From Atherix ibis (taxonomy: Eukaryota; Arthropoda; Insecta; Diptera; Athericidae), in the NCBI GenBank assembly GCA_958298945.1, contig OY282609.1, positions 15,792,326-15,856,325 of the forward strand: a DNA stretch of 64,000 nt, in the 5' to 3' direction. Positions 61,201-63,452 of this stretch are shown here, piece by piece. Position numbers and translations under genes: made by a program. Positions within the stretch are counted from its first letter, which is position 1. Each line of letters starts with the position of its first letter. The notes below the pieces were generated by a model. That model had not been told where the DNA came from, did no database searches, and was given only the letters and a program-made list of their open reading frames with translations.

Positions 61201-63452
61201 ACATCAAAATGTTTAATAGCGTACAAGGCCTTTGGTTTATTTTAATCAAATTAAAAAATTTCATTTAAATTCCACATACCTATTTAAATTACCATTTTAA
61301 TTTACAAACACACATTTATATTATAAAGAAGCTTTCAAGTTGTGGTGTGGTTTTAATTTCAACATAATATCATCACATTCTCTCATTTAATTCATTTTGC
61401 ATTTTTAGAATGGATTTTTATTTGTGCACATAATTGTTTAGATATAATCAAATAACTTGCAATTTATATTTTTATATGCTCTTCCATTTTAGAATTCTGT
61501 TTTAATAAATAATATATAGTGAAATAAATAAATAAATATTTTTTTTTTTTAAATACTGTATTTTATTGCAAATTTCCAAAAAAACTAATTGCATTAACTA
61601 ACAAAACCCGCAATATTTAAAAAAATCTATTTGTTTATTACGCATAAATGACATCACACATGAAAATGGTTTTAAACAAACCGCTTCAATCGCATACTGA
61701 AGTTTAAAATTGGTAAAACTAATTTACGCCGTTTCTGTTATTTTGCATGTGCGTGCCTTCTTACGAATTTATTTCCAAAAAAATTTGAACAGAATTTATT
61801 GTGTAGAGACCTATCCAGTTTTAACAGCTGTCAAACATAAATGACATTCAAGAAAATACACCGATTGGGTGCTGGAACAACAAGCTTTCGAGGTTTATTC
61901 TTCGTAGAAAATTTCTTCAGTGGTATGGTGCTGAAAGCCAACAATTCAGGAGTTTCAGGATATGAGGCTCTGAAAATCCACAAACGATTGTGTAGAAGCC
62001 ATTATATCCACGAAAAGTAATTATCTGCTGTGAATTTTGCTATAAAGGTGGTATGGGACCGTATTACTTTGGAAGTAAAGAAGGTGTGACCGTATTAGAC
62101 GGTTTTCTTTTGACCCAAACTTGAAGATCATGTGGTTTTAACAAAACGGTATCACAAGCCACAAAACATGACAAATTTTGGTTTTATTGCGCGAAAGAAT
62201 AGGTAATTTTGCGATTTTGTGATGCCAATTTGCCTCTAAGATCGTGCAATTTGACACCGTTGGACTTTTTCTTGTGGGACTATGTAAAAAATTGCGTTTA
62301 CTTAAACAATCCTCCGAACTTTGCAGCATTTAAAAACCAATATCCGTGAAGTTATGATCGAATTGTAGTCGAACGTGTCTGAATGTCGTCGAAAATTACC
62401 TCAAAAGGTTCTATTTTTTTTTTTGCAAAATATAAAATTTCACAAAGGGCATTTATTTAGGATCTATAACAATTACGATGATTTTCTCGCTGACTTTTAA
62501 GTCTAATCTTTGGTTTTAGAACTGCCACATAATTTCGGCGTTTGTTCATGCGGCAGCACTGTTTTTTTGACATTCGAAATTAGCATCGAGATAAGGTAAG
62601 TGAATACATAATTTTGAGTTATATTAAAAATGGAATTAAATATAATTTGTAATTAATAATAATAAAAGCTTTTGAAAACAGTGAGTGAACCCCGAGCACT
62701 TCGATTTTCTCAAAAGCTATGATTCAGCTTATCAGCTGATCAGATGACGTTTCTTTACGCGTCGCAGCAATTGTATTTACGCTTTTGAATCGACAAGATT
62801 CTTAAACGATTTTGGTTAGAGTCGACTAGGGAAATAGTGTTCGAATTTTAAACCTTGGTCCAATTTCTTATAATGCTCATTAGTAATATTCCTTAAATTT
62901 TTTTTAAAAAAATTGTAAAAAGAAATCCTTTTATAATAAAACAATTACAAGTGAATTTTTTCAGTACTACAATATTTTAGAGAAGCATGACTAGAAAAAA
63001 ACACTAACAAGTCCTTCAAAACTATGTAATTGTGACATAATCAACATTTCGTGATTTAACATTTTCACATTTTTGTTGTTTTGCGAGAATCGATAAATCG
63101 AATTAATAAAATTTTTCATTTCGCATAGAATAATTTCGTTCTATTTTGTTTGACTAAGTAAGTTCAAATTAATAAAGTTTGCCCACACAATAAATTAAAA
63201 AATTGTATACTTCATTTAAATAAAAGAGTTCATTTATCATCAAAACTACATTTTAATTACAATATTTAAAAATAATCTAAATTTATACTTACATGCTATG
63301 ATTACTAGTGGCAAAACGATCCTTTGCAAAATCAGACAAATATAGTAGTTAGCCATTTTGAGAACGTGTTTATTTTTTTTTTCGTTGTTGTCGTTGTTTT
63401 ATCTTCTTGTCTGGTAGATTTTTTCAATTAACTATTTTTGGCGCACCCACCT
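8290..63452 (-). CDS. Piezo: Piezo mechanosensitive cation channel, complete gene
   Basis: Trimeric plasma-membrane channel that opens on membrane tension and passes cations. I assembled 46 coding exons (listed separately) from 63356 down to 8290, 8,556 coding bases and about 2,851 residues, slightly longer than vertebrate Piezos (about 2,500-2,800). Order: blade membrane units (residues 1-1330), beam helix (1331-1383), long disordered cytoplasmic linker (1384-1998, interrupted by a conserved helical segment around 1830-1890), last blade unit (1999-2140), linker, last membrane unit and anchor (2231-2450), outer helix (about 2455-2480), extracellular cap (about 2490-2735), inner pore helix and C-terminal domain (2745-2851). 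Hallmarks include [42 protein letters not shown] and [12 protein letters not shown]. Introns are GT-AG and phases agree at 44 of 45 junctions; exon 24 to 25 would create a stop and an intervening exon must be missing. Large introns are filled with transposons. Confidence 0.97.
8546..8687 (-). CDS. Piezo: Piezo exon 45 (inner pore helix)
   Basis: Residues 2745-2792. Hydrophobic inner helix ([17 protein letters not shown]) followed by [17 protein letters not shown]. In mammals this exon region holds the hydrophobic gate, the gating Arg and the acidic pair of the inner vestibule. Here these read Phe-Ile, Lys and Asp-Asp. Confidence 0.97.
8757..8961 (-). CDS. Piezo: Piezo exon 44 (end of extracellular cap)
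   Basis: Residues 2677-2744. Cap sequence ending in [12 protein letters not shown] just before the pore helix. Contains two cysteines 17 residues apart (ENCSDP ... TNCSSN) where mammals have CxxxC, so the loop between is enlarged. Asn-Cys-Ser gives a possible N-glycosylation site. Confidence 0.93.
9032..9086 (-). CDS. Piezo: Piezo exon 43 (cap, small exon)
   Basis: Residues 2659-2676, only 55 bases: [19 protein letters not shown] second frame is also open, but phase from both neighbours and alignment with mammalian PNGPEANPVKQL select this one. Confidence 0.85.
9172..9377 (-). CDS. Piezo: Piezo exon 42 (cap)
   Basis: Residues 2590-2658. Begins [16 protein letters not shown], ends GMLPKFVK, which corresponds to the FPKYIR/YPYYVK segment of mammalian caps. 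The acceptor at 9378-9379 is required to keep frame with exon 41. Confidence 0.93.
9447..9628 (-). CDS. Piezo: Piezo exon 41 (cap core)
   Basis: Residues 2529-2589. [17 protein letters not shown], then [17 protein letters not shown], matching the conserved NSNSLWTISPP block of the extracellular cap. Two Asn-x-Ser/Thr sites (ANST, WNIS). Confidence 0.97.
9706..10080 (-). CDS. Piezo: Piezo exon 40 (anchor, outer helix, start of cap)
   Basis: Residues 2404-2528. The anchor ([13 protein letters not shown], then [14 protein letters not shown]) is followed by the conserved amphipathic FLIKCTRQ segment, the outer pore-lining helix ([18 protein letters not shown]) and the first cap strands ([10 protein letters not shown]). 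Near-perfect spacing against mammalian Piezo. Confidence 0.98.
10142..10515 (-). CDS. Piezo: Piezo exon 39 (membrane unit before the anchor)
   Basis: Residues 2280-2403. Opens with [18 protein letters not shown] and carries several membrane helices ([32 protein letters not shown]), ending [14 protein letters not shown], the conserved GYP turn leading to the anchor. Confidence 0.97.
10588..10732 (-). CDS. Piezo: Piezo exon 38
   Basis: Residues 2231-2279. [20 protein letters not shown] then CDFINFF and FGFTAFG, one of the most conserved blade-to-core segments of the family. Confidence 0.98.
10815..10967 (-). CDS. Piezo: Piezo exon 37 (cytoplasmic linker)
   Basis: Residues 2180-2230. Acidic, unstructured ([18 protein letters not shown]), ending [13 protein letters not shown]. 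Corresponds in position to the latch region below the pore. Frame is consistent with exon 36 only if the 118-nt candidate at 11179-11296 is skipped. Confidence 0.92.
11179..11296 (-). other. Candidate poison exon in Piezo intron 36
   Basis: A minus-strand segment with an AG acceptor (11297-11298) and a GTAAAA donor (11177-11178). One frame is open throughout ([19 protein letters not shown]). Its 118-nt length is not a multiple of three, so joining it to exon 36 shifts the frame and meets TGA within about a dozen codons. Either it is chance, or it is a rarely included exon that truncates the message. Confidence 0.25.
11355..12188. mobile_element. Snap-back mariner, copy 1 (Piezo intron 36)
   Basis: Flanked by TA on both sides. 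Both ends are the mariner 5' end: 11355-11530 reads forward through 5' leader and the start codon (ATGGATCAAAGAATC), and about 12000-12188 is the same leader in reverse. Between them lies the transposase body in reverse orientation (PYS-DLAP block near 11570, D-E-S-W-V-Y-G-Y block near 11890, HRINIAKE near 11960), lacking the helix-turn-helix region and the 3' end. A second copy at 31481-32270 shares the internal breakpoints. A small tandem duplication of the phrase cagttatgaccctctggag lies near 11890-11940. Not able to encode a transposase. Confidence 0.88.
12373..12498 (-). CDS. Piezo: Piezo exon 36 (linker)
   Basis: Residues 2138-2179. Leaves the last blade helix ([16 protein letters not shown]) and becomes acidic ([15 protein letters not shown]). 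Joins exon 35 as ...[11 protein letters not shown]. Confidence 0.93.
12571..12848 (-). CDS. Piezo: Piezo exon 35 (blade membrane unit)
   Basis: Residues 2046-2137. [39 protein letters not shown], then [11 protein letters not shown]. The LPLP...WGTL..PRPxKxFW motif is diagnostic of Piezo. Confidence 0.98.
13121..13259 (-). CDS. Piezo: Piezo exon 34
   Basis: Residues 1999-2045. Acidic start ([20 protein letters not shown]) then the helix [19 protein letters not shown], ending in INQ ahead of exon 35. Confidence 0.96.
13879..14368 (-). other. Two unassigned hydrophobic open frames in intron 33
   Basis: Minus-strand frames 14162-14368 (contains [29 protein letters not shown]) and 13879-14076 (contains [15 protein letters not shown] then [17 protein letters not shown]) are hydrophobic then basic, in the style of small inner-membrane proteins. 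The second is preceded by a good acceptor (tttttag). No reading-frame-preserving junction joins them. They could be an intronic small gene, its dead copy, or chance. Confidence 0.25.
14398..15410. repeat. Tandem array, about 165-bp unit, six copies
   Basis: The phrase gaaaccgttttggggattgt recurs at about 14415, 14576, 14740, 14909, 15076 and 15242 (spacing 161-169 bp). Each unit also carries cgccactgggtcagacat and aacacgaaacga. The outer units are the most diverged. An uninterrupted 132-codon frame at 14584-14982 simply spans three units and shows the period in its translation; it is not a gene. Confidence 0.92.
15411..16224. other. AT-rich intron sequence
   Basis: No open frame, repeat or transposon recognised. 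Confidence 0.5.
16225..16338 (-). CDS. Piezo: Piezo exon 33 (linker)
   Basis: Residues 1961-1998. [20 protein letters not shown] then a Thr/Ser-rich stretch; RKAS is a classical basophilic kinase site. Phase fits exons 32 and 34. Confidence 0.9.
16638..16676 (-). CDS. Piezo: Piezo exon 32, 39-nt microexon
   Basis: Residues 1948-1960: [13 protein letters not shown]. Bounded by an acceptor at 16677-16678 and GTAAGT at 16636-16637. Length is a multiple of three, so skipping would keep frame; a likely cassette exon. Confidence 0.75.
17112..17276 (-). CDS. Piezo: Piezo exon 31 (acidic linker)
   Basis: Residues 1893-1947. [19 protein letters not shown] ... [20 protein letters not shown]. Low complexity and acidic, no membrane segment. 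Phase-consistent on both sides, length 165 nt. Confidence 0.88.
17523..19169. mobile_element. Tc1-like element expanded by internal satellite (Piezo intron 30)
   Basis: Imperfect terminal inverted repeats start GGGTTATCCAT at 17523 and end ATGGATAACCC at 19169. The body right of 18600 is a decayed Tc1-like transposase: read on the plus strand it gives [12 protein letters not shown] and surrounding fragments corresponding to the conserved ENEAG...VNGERYR...F block of this family. The left half has been replaced by a tandem array (17575-18590). Confidence 0.75.
17575..18590. repeat. Satellite born inside a Tc1-like element, with higher-order structure
   Basis: The phrase tatggatcaattgtaa occurs at about 17601, 17762, 17923, 18042, 18205, 18321 and 18484. 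Spacings are 161, 161, 119, 163, 116, 163: full and shortened units alternate, giving a 279-bp higher-order repeat present twice. The unit contains pieces of the transposon body (aggctttgaaaacccacaag), so the array grew from it. Confidence 0.92.
19256..19341 (-). CDS. Piezo: Piezo exon 30
   Basis: Residues 1865-1892: [20 protein letters not shown] then KFIKKPAS. Two frames are open; phase with exons 29 and 31 selects this one. Confidence 0.88.
19437..19570 (-). CDS. Piezo: Piezo exon 29
   Basis: Residues 1820-1864. [20 protein letters not shown] then [20 protein letters not shown], a conserved amphipathic stretch of the intracellular region (RLN-R-RNYRYV). A start 3 nt further in is equally possible because the acceptor is followed by a second AAG. 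Confidence 0.95.
19792..19921 (-). CDS. Piezo: Piezo exon 28 (disordered linker)
   Basis: Residues 1777-1819. Lys/Asp/Glu/Ser-rich ([20 protein letters not shown] ... [12 protein letters not shown]). Identified by phase and composition. The donor is GTGATT, weaker than its neighbours. Confidence 0.85.
20838..21026 (-). CDS. Piezo: Piezo exon 27 (linker, Ser-rich)
   Basis: Residues 1714-1776. Starts [20 protein letters not shown], continues [20 protein letters not shown] with RRKS as a basophilic kinase motif, ends KPSDF at a GTGAGT donor. 189 nt, phase 0 both sides. Confidence 0.93.
21383..23244 (+). mobile_element. Tc1-like element with internal minisatellite (Piezo intron 26)
   Basis: Terminal inverted repeats: CAGTCATAGTAAAAAAGTCTC near 21385 and the reverse complement of CAGTCATGCAAAAGAGTCTC ending at 23244, flanked by TA on the right. 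The plus frame 21666-22067 contains [17 protein letters not shown], the block after the last catalytic Asp in Tc1-like transposases (usually [10 protein letters not shown]), and a helical tail. The N-terminal two thirds is gone. The 3' part is replaced by a 14-bp minisatellite. Confidence 0.8.
22135..22885. repeat. Minisatellite, 14-bp unit, about 50 copies
   Basis: Degenerate repeats of agtagaaattttc with variants (ccttagaaattttt, ccgtagaaattttc). The period is 13-15 bp. It lies wholly inside the Tc1-like element. Confidence 0.95.
24661..24690. repeat. Perfect 13-bp hairpin
   Basis: CTTATAGGGAATA and its exact reverse complement around the loop TTTC. It directly precedes the 107-bp array. 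Confidence 0.85.
24717..25150. repeat. Tandem array, about 107-bp unit, four copies
   Basis: Each unit has caaggagcatttttagaggg, then aagtaacagtgga, then agggagaaggactccctcaa and an A-run. Unit starts near 24733, 24840, 24944 and 25058. The sequence gggagaaggactccct is itself a short palindrome. Confidence 0.9.
26297..26445 (-). CDS. Piezo: Piezo exon 26
   Basis: Residues 1664-1713. [20 protein letters not shown], then [14 protein letters not shown] and [12 protein letters not shown]. The [12 protein letters not shown] and MKMxxRKT blocks are recognisable in insect Piezo linkers. Acceptor ttccttatag at 26446-26447. Confidence 0.95.
27895..29935. repeat. Tandem array of about 790-bp units derived from the Tc1-like family
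   Basis: acaactggtggcgaaaaatt recurs at about 27913, 28687 and 29487 (spacing 774 and 800). The third copy lacks its middle. Within each unit, the run from tctgaaagcacag through ggcttaaaaaaccacaagta and ggtgtgaattttgatctgaa aligns with the Tc1-like element at 53263-54673, so the array formed from a transposon copy. Confidence 0.88.
30899..32859 (+). mobile_element. Mariner of the irritans/SETMAR type, interrupted by a second mariner
   Basis: Terminal inverted repeats TTGGGTTTAAGGGAAAGTTC at 30899 and its counterpart ending at 32859, with TA on both sides. The plus-strand ORF pieces read [26 protein letters not shown], then [13 protein letters not shown], then [15 protein letters not shown] (first catalytic Asp replaced by Asn: GNEKW for GDEKW). 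After the insertion come YDNA-region LHHDNARAH and [10 protein letters not shown]. Frameshifts and the Asn substitution make it inactive. The inserted snap-back mariner occupies 31481-32270. Confidence 0.88.
31481..32270. mobile_element. Snap-back mariner, copy 2, nested in another mariner
   Basis: Flanked by TA inside the host transposase gene. Same structure as 11355-12188: mariner 5' leader at both ends in opposite orientation with a reversed transposase body between. The left breakpoint (start codon region fused to the reversed FLFP-region) and the right breakpoint (reversed QKQHRI region fused to reversed leader) match copy 1, so both descend from one rearranged ancestor. Confidence 0.88.
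33480..33542 (-). CDS. Piezo: Piezo exon 25
   Basis: 63 nt, residues about 1643-1663: [20 protein letters not shown], followed by [10 protein letters not shown] in exon 26. The exon starts with AA, so the previous exon must end in one base other than T; exon 24 ends in T, giving TAA. An intermediate exon is therefore expected. Confidence 0.85.
34173..34193 (-). CDS. Candidate 21-nt Piezo microexon
   Basis: Between an AG acceptor (34194-34195) and a weak GTTTAC donor (34171-34172). It starts with two bases and ends with C, so it would repair the exon 24-25 junction as Y-EQTQQK-Q. The donor is poor and the segment short, so this is only one possible solution. Confidence 0.2.
34249..34275. repeat. 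(AT)n microsatellite
   Basis: About 13 uninterrupted AT dinucleotides in Piezo intron 24. Confidence 0.95.
34608..34662 (-). CDS. Candidate 55-nt Piezo exon in intron 24
   Basis: Strong acceptor (attgtctgcag, 34663-34664) and donor GTAAAA (34606-34607). Continuing from exon 24 it reads [18 protein letters not shown]. It ends with two bases, so a further exon is still needed before exon 25. Better splice acceptor than the 21-nt candidate. Confidence 0.25.
35077..35335 (-). CDS. Piezo: Piezo exon 24 (linker)
   Basis: Residues 1557-1642. [57 protein letters not shown], ending SFTSHAE plus T at a GTAATT donor. Ser/Arg-rich with several basophilic phosphorylation motifs. The 3' junction is unresolved. 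Confidence 0.88.
35410..35598 (-). CDS. Piezo: Piezo exon 23 (linker)
   Basis: Residues 1494-1556. [20 protein letters not shown] ... [13 protein letters not shown] then [18 protein letters not shown]. The acceptor lacks a pyrimidine tract (an A-run precedes it), so the exact 5' edge is less secure; the phase fits. Confidence 0.83.
35791..35943 (-). CDS. Piezo: Piezo exon 22 (linker)
   Basis: Residues 1443-1493. [20 protein letters not shown] then [20 protein letters not shown] and FSPPPY. The acceptor CAG is preceded by an A-run. In phase with both neighbours. Confidence 0.85.
36092..36267 (-). CDS. Piezo: Piezo exon 21 (linker)
   Basis: Residues 1384-1442. [38 protein letters not shown], ending [10 protein letters not shown]. 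The gap between the beam and the next structured segment. Confidence 0.9.
36612..36769 (-). CDS. Piezo: Piezo exon 20 (beam helix)
   Basis: Residues 1331-1383. [19 protein letters not shown] then [17 protein letters not shown]. In mammalian Piezos the corresponding FHRQIEEK...RQMKRIRAKQ segment forms the long intracellular beam that links blade to pore. Highly charged continuous helix. Confidence 0.96.
36836..37147 (-). CDS. Piezo: Piezo exon 19 (blade)
   Basis: Residues 1227-1330. [20 protein letters not shown], then [34 protein letters not shown] and [14 protein letters not shown], the conserved stretch entering the beam. Confidence 0.98.
37214..37399 (-). CDS. Piezo: Piezo exon 18 (blade)
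   Basis: Residues 1165-1226. [20 protein letters not shown] then [20 protein letters not shown] and [15 protein letters not shown]. Conserved membrane pair with the FYLRP turn. Confidence 0.98.
37462..37738 (-). CDS. Piezo: Piezo exon 17 (blade)
   Basis: Residues 1073-1164. [20 protein letters not shown], then [19 protein letters not shown], an acidic loop, and [11 protein letters not shown]. The LPD...KL-WDF-L motif is family-specific. Confidence 0.97.
37817..38018 (-). CDS. Piezo: Piezo exon 16 (blade)
   Basis: Residues 1006-1072. [39 protein letters not shown], ending [10 protein letters not shown]. The IQYLxxVGxPPxLC motif is highly conserved in Piezo. Confidence 0.98.
38077..38406 (-). 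CDS. Piezo: Piezo exon 15 (blade)
   Basis: Residues 896-1005. Hydrophilic start rich in Asn/Asp, then [40 protein letters not shown] and GYFKFGIE. Confidence 0.97.
38504..38680 (-). CDS. Piezo: Piezo exon 14 (blade)
   Basis: Residues 837-895. [19 protein letters not shown], then [20 protein letters not shown]. Two membrane helices; phase 0 on both sides. Confidence 0.95.
38755..39202 (-). CDS. Piezo: Piezo exon 13 (blade)
   Basis: Residues 687-836, the longest exon. [20 protein letters not shown] and FHKKFLE, a charged cytoplasmic loop ([20 protein letters not shown]), then KFVYLMQKI and [13 protein letters not shown]. Confidence 0.97.
39283..39634 (-). CDS. Piezo: Piezo exon 12 (blade)
   Basis: Residues 570-686. 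Membrane helices [50 protein letters not shown] and LILIYTYQF then YWKMYLNIS. The WxKxMYGFWxxVI run is a Piezo hallmark. Confidence 0.98.
39750..39954 (-). CDS. Piezo: Piezo exon 11 (blade)
   Basis: Residues 502-569. [38 protein letters not shown], ending [15 protein letters not shown]. The acceptor at 39955-39956 was chosen over one 7 nt further in because only it keeps phase with exon 10. Confidence 0.95.
40030..40227 (-). CDS. Piezo: Piezo exon 10 (blade)
   Basis: Residues 436-501. [57 protein letters not shown]. YHSWLxFVxLxWA and SPxxLLYxxxL are recognisable in all Piezos. Confidence 0.97.
40311..41214 (+). mobile_element. Mariner lacking its DNA-binding domain (Piezo intron 9)
   Basis: Inserted at TA and flanked by it; fills 904 of the 1,006 bases of the intron, antisense to Piezo. 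It has both true mariner ends. The 5' leader is fused directly to the QKQHRI region near 40480, deleting the start codon and helix-turn-helix. A plus frame 40442-41110 then retains [30 protein letters not shown] and [13 protein letters not shown] (D34D spacing, Pro replaced by Val) up to the 3' end. The first catalytic Asp region ([11 protein letters not shown]) is in another frame. The deletion junction is the one found in the snap-back copies. Confidence 0.9.
41234..41443 (-). CDS. Piezo: Piezo exon 9 (blade)
   Basis: Residues 366-435. Basic start [17 protein letters not shown], then [12 protein letters not shown], then the helix region [18 protein letters not shown] joining WSIIYHSW. Confidence 0.95.
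41764..41781. repeat. (TG)n microsatellite
   Basis: About nine TG dinucleotides in Piezo intron 8. Confidence 0.9.
41997..42044 (-). CDS. Piezo: Piezo exon 8, 48-nt small exon
   Basis: Residues 350-365: [16 protein letters not shown]. Phase 0 both sides, good acceptor (tttatag) and a GTACGT donor. Its RRES and TP motifs echo RRST/RTP in exon 9, as if a short segment was duplicated. Skipping keeps frame. Confidence 0.85.
42403..42450. repeat. Perfect 19-bp hairpin
   Basis: Arms 42403-42421 and 42432-42450 match exactly around a 10-nt loop, in Piezo intron 7. Confidence 0.9.
43096..44644 (+). mobile_element. Rearranged mariner with inserted snap-back arm (Piezo intron 7)
   Basis: TA-flanked, with true 5' and 3' ends. 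It starts [15 protein letters not shown] (43273), skips to [20 protein letters not shown] and [20 protein letters not shown] (43357 on), [17 protein letters not shown], then the catalytic [11 protein letters not shown] and [10 protein letters not shown] (Asp replaced by Asn) and [12 protein letters not shown]. At about 44090 it turns into a reversed copy of the 5' leader with the junction seen in the snap-back copies, then returns to transposase sequence (HHEFLPQG onward) through a second C-terminal region to 44644. Several frameshifts; inactive. Confidence 0.87.
44947..45020. repeat. Hairpin within the unknown repeat, copy A
   Basis: ATTAAGTGCAGAT...GGGTTAAATAAATA and its reverse complement, with a 3-nt bulge in the left arm and a loop of about 17 nt. 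It is conserved in copy B at 61049-61122. Confidence 0.85.
45561..47715. other. AT-rich part of Piezo intron 7
   Basis: Homopolymer-rich; no open frame, exon or recognised transposon on either strand. Confidence 0.5.
47716..48545. repeat. Tandem array, about 305-bp unit, 2.7 copies
   Basis: cctgg(a)...tgccataa, gaagatttcttgtagaggac, gtggcaattaggcaattagg and tcatcaaatcgtgaaata recur at 47738, 48051 and 48353. A 66-codon plus frame at 48168-48365 crosses a unit ([19 protein letters not shown]) and is broken by stops in the first unit, so it is not taken as a gene. Confidence 0.93.
48546..49676. other. Remainder of Piezo intron 7
   Basis: AT-rich. A short direct duplication of aaggccgtacttatcagctt lies near 49107-49175. 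Nothing else recognised. Confidence 0.5.
49677..49845 (-). CDS. Piezo: Piezo exon 7 (blade)
   Basis: Residues 293-349. [20 protein letters not shown], then [20 protein letters not shown]. The GLEPL and DSYLNP blocks are shared with Drosophila Piezo. Confidence 0.96.
50045..50161 (-). CDS. Piezo: Piezo exon 6 (blade)
   Basis: Residues 254-292. [20 protein letters not shown] then [25 protein letters not shown] is conserved in insect Piezo. Confidence 0.96.
   Translation of the reverse strand, partial: RICNFIEIHYVCAYNTFNSDSIVSDAMASRTTIKFHNS
50348..50474 (-). CDS. Piezo: Piezo exon 5 (blade)
   Basis: Residues 212-253. [20 protein letters not shown] then [27 protein letters not shown] is shared with dipteran Piezo. 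Confidence 0.97.
50620..51195. mobile_element. Tc1-like remnant carrying a nested mini-mariner (Piezo intron 4)
   Basis: Left part (tcggtgttcggaaaatacgc ... caactatcaaaca) and right part (tctaagatggcatttg ... gaggctctgaaaacccaaaa ... gtgactgta) match the Tc1-like family members at 53263 and 61812, but are separated by a 227-bp insertion. No intact coding frame. Confidence 0.75.
50675..50901. mobile_element. 227-bp mini-mariner
   Basis: TA on both sides. About 25 bp of mariner 5' end is fused to the reversed 5' leader (from gggcaaaaatcgaagacgag down to gcagacctcg). Like the larger snap-back copies, both ends are 5' ends, but with no transposase body. Confidence 0.88.
51221..52178 (+). mobile_element. 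Second mariner of the irritans/SETMAR type, truncated (Piezo intron 4)
   Basis: Terminal repeats TTGGGTTGTTCGGAAAGTAA at 51221 and its reverse complement ending at 52178, TA-flanked. Plus-strand pieces: [50 protein letters not shown], then [19 protein letters not shown] with the first catalytic Asp intact, [20 protein letters not shown], ending EKMPE and a stop. The part with the second and third catalytic residues is deleted. A 30-bp stretch encoding the EIAE helix is duplicated near 51640-51690. Confidence 0.9.
52604..52902 (-). CDS. Piezo: Piezo exon 4, with Asn/Gln-rich loop
   Basis: Residues 112-211. [20 protein letters not shown], then a tract of alternating Asn/Gln with Glu, Ser, Gly ([20 protein letters not shown] and on), then [20 protein letters not shown]. 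IIEWxVPExL is conserved in insect Piezo; the Asn/Gln tract is encoded by a degenerate TTGATTTTGATT-type repeat on the plus strand. Confidence 0.96.
52997..53171 (-). CDS. Piezo: Piezo exon 3 (blade)
   Basis: Residues 54-111. [20 protein letters not shown], then [20 protein letters not shown]. The LLRHIGF segment matches Drosophila Piezo closely. Confidence 0.97.
53263..54673. mobile_element. Tc1-like element with internal tandem duplication (Piezo intron 2)
   Basis: Terminal inverted repeats TTATCCATTTCGTGGTTCGG at 53263 and its degenerate counterpart ending at 54673. A segment of about 560 bp (from tttttatta...gttttcat through ggggctttaaaaa and gtgtgtattttggtttgaa to the cat-gtgg-acta-tgcgaa region) occurs twice, at about 53375-53890 and 53925-54510. 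Translation gives pieces such as FFKNEEEKT and MWFQQKG, from the family's ENEAG and MWFQQDGA blocks. Not functional. Confidence 0.85.
54778..54873 (-). CDS. Piezo: Piezo exon 2 (blade)
   Basis: Residues 22-53. [20 protein letters not shown] then [23 protein letters not shown]...FVP is nearly identical to Drosophila Piezo. Confidence 0.97.
56095..58996 (+). mobile_element. Tigger/pogo element with nearly complete but broken transposase
   Basis: TA-flanked ends CAGGGTGGTCACTGAAAAA at 56095 and the counterpart ending at 58996. Transposase: 57019-57396 carries the CENP-B-like N-terminus ([20 protein letters not shown]) and a second helix-turn-helix ([16 protein letters not shown]). After a frame change, 57475-57708 carries [20 protein letters not shown], catalytic Asp in CDETG, and [20 protein letters not shown], stopping at HSENP-stop. 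57751-58626 carries [19 protein letters not shown], the catalytic [12 protein letters not shown], and [20 protein letters not shown] with the third Asp, then a long acidic tail. Catalytic DDD residues are all present. The coding part is clearly more GC-rich than the host intron, so it looks like a fairly recent arrival. Confidence 0.93.
57751..58629 (+). pseudogene. Tigger transposase, C-terminal open frame
   Basis: A 292-codon open piece of the element's transposase containing the second and third catalytic aspartates (LDNAPAH; QPMDRQV). The upstream third lies in other frames with at least one frameshift and two stops, so the full protein cannot be made. The tail has a repeated Glu/Gln stretch ([14 protein letters not shown]). 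Confidence 0.9.
60301..60732 (-). mobile_element. 432-bp Tc1-like deletion element
   Basis: Ends AGGGTTTTCCAAAAAGAGTG at 60301 and its reverse complement at 60732. Minus-strand coding remnants read [20 protein letters not shown] then [12 protein letters not shown], the conserved middle block of Tc1-like insect transposases, followed by frameshift. Both ends are kept and most of the gene deleted, the usual form of a MITE. Confidence 0.88.
61049..61122. repeat. Hairpin within the unknown repeat, copy B
   Basis: Same arms as at 44947-45020, including the 3-nt bulge. Loop sequence differs by one base. Confidence 0.85.
61812..62440 (+). mobile_element. Tc1-like remnant (Piezo intron 1)
   Basis: Begins ttaacagctgtcaaacataa, as in the element at 53263, and includes gaggctctgaaaatccacaa, then VTVLDG-like and, at about 62225-62330, [20 protein letters not shown], the last catalytic block of this family in a readable frame. 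Stops and frameshifts throughout. Confidence 0.8.
63293..63356 (-). CDS. Piezo: Piezo exon 1 (start codon)
   Basis: Residues 1-21. ATG at 63354-63356 gives [16 protein letters not shown], then a GTAAGT donor; codon 22 (Cys) is completed by exon 2. It matches the short hydrophobic N-terminus (SYACMVLQRIVVP in Drosophila) that opens the first blade helix. Confidence 0.96.
63357..63452 (-). other. Piezo: Piezo 5' UTR (part of first coding exon)
   Basis: A pyrimidine-rich acceptor (minus strand ttttttccag, 63453-63454) lies 96 bases upstream of the ATG, so a separate non-coding first exon probably sits further right, near or beyond the window edge. Confidence 0.55.

Larger units (their letters stand above)
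59753..61820. repeat. Unknown interspersed repeat, copy B (Piezo intron 1)
   Basis: Same block as 42546-45560, same orientation, interrupted by a different transposon (60301-60732). It includes the hairpin at 61049-61122 and about 130 bp near 61260-61390 not seen in copy A. Identity is high across most of it, judged by eye. Confidence 0.85.
54874..63292. other. Piezo intron 1 (8.4 kb)
   Basis: Contains a Tigger element, copy B of the unknown repeat, a small Tc1-like deletion element and another Tc1-like remnant. 54874-56094 and 58997-59750 hold no recognised feature; an unassigned 140-codon minus frame at 55423-55845 is discussed under rejected items. 62441-63292 shows nothing further. Confidence 0.6.
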
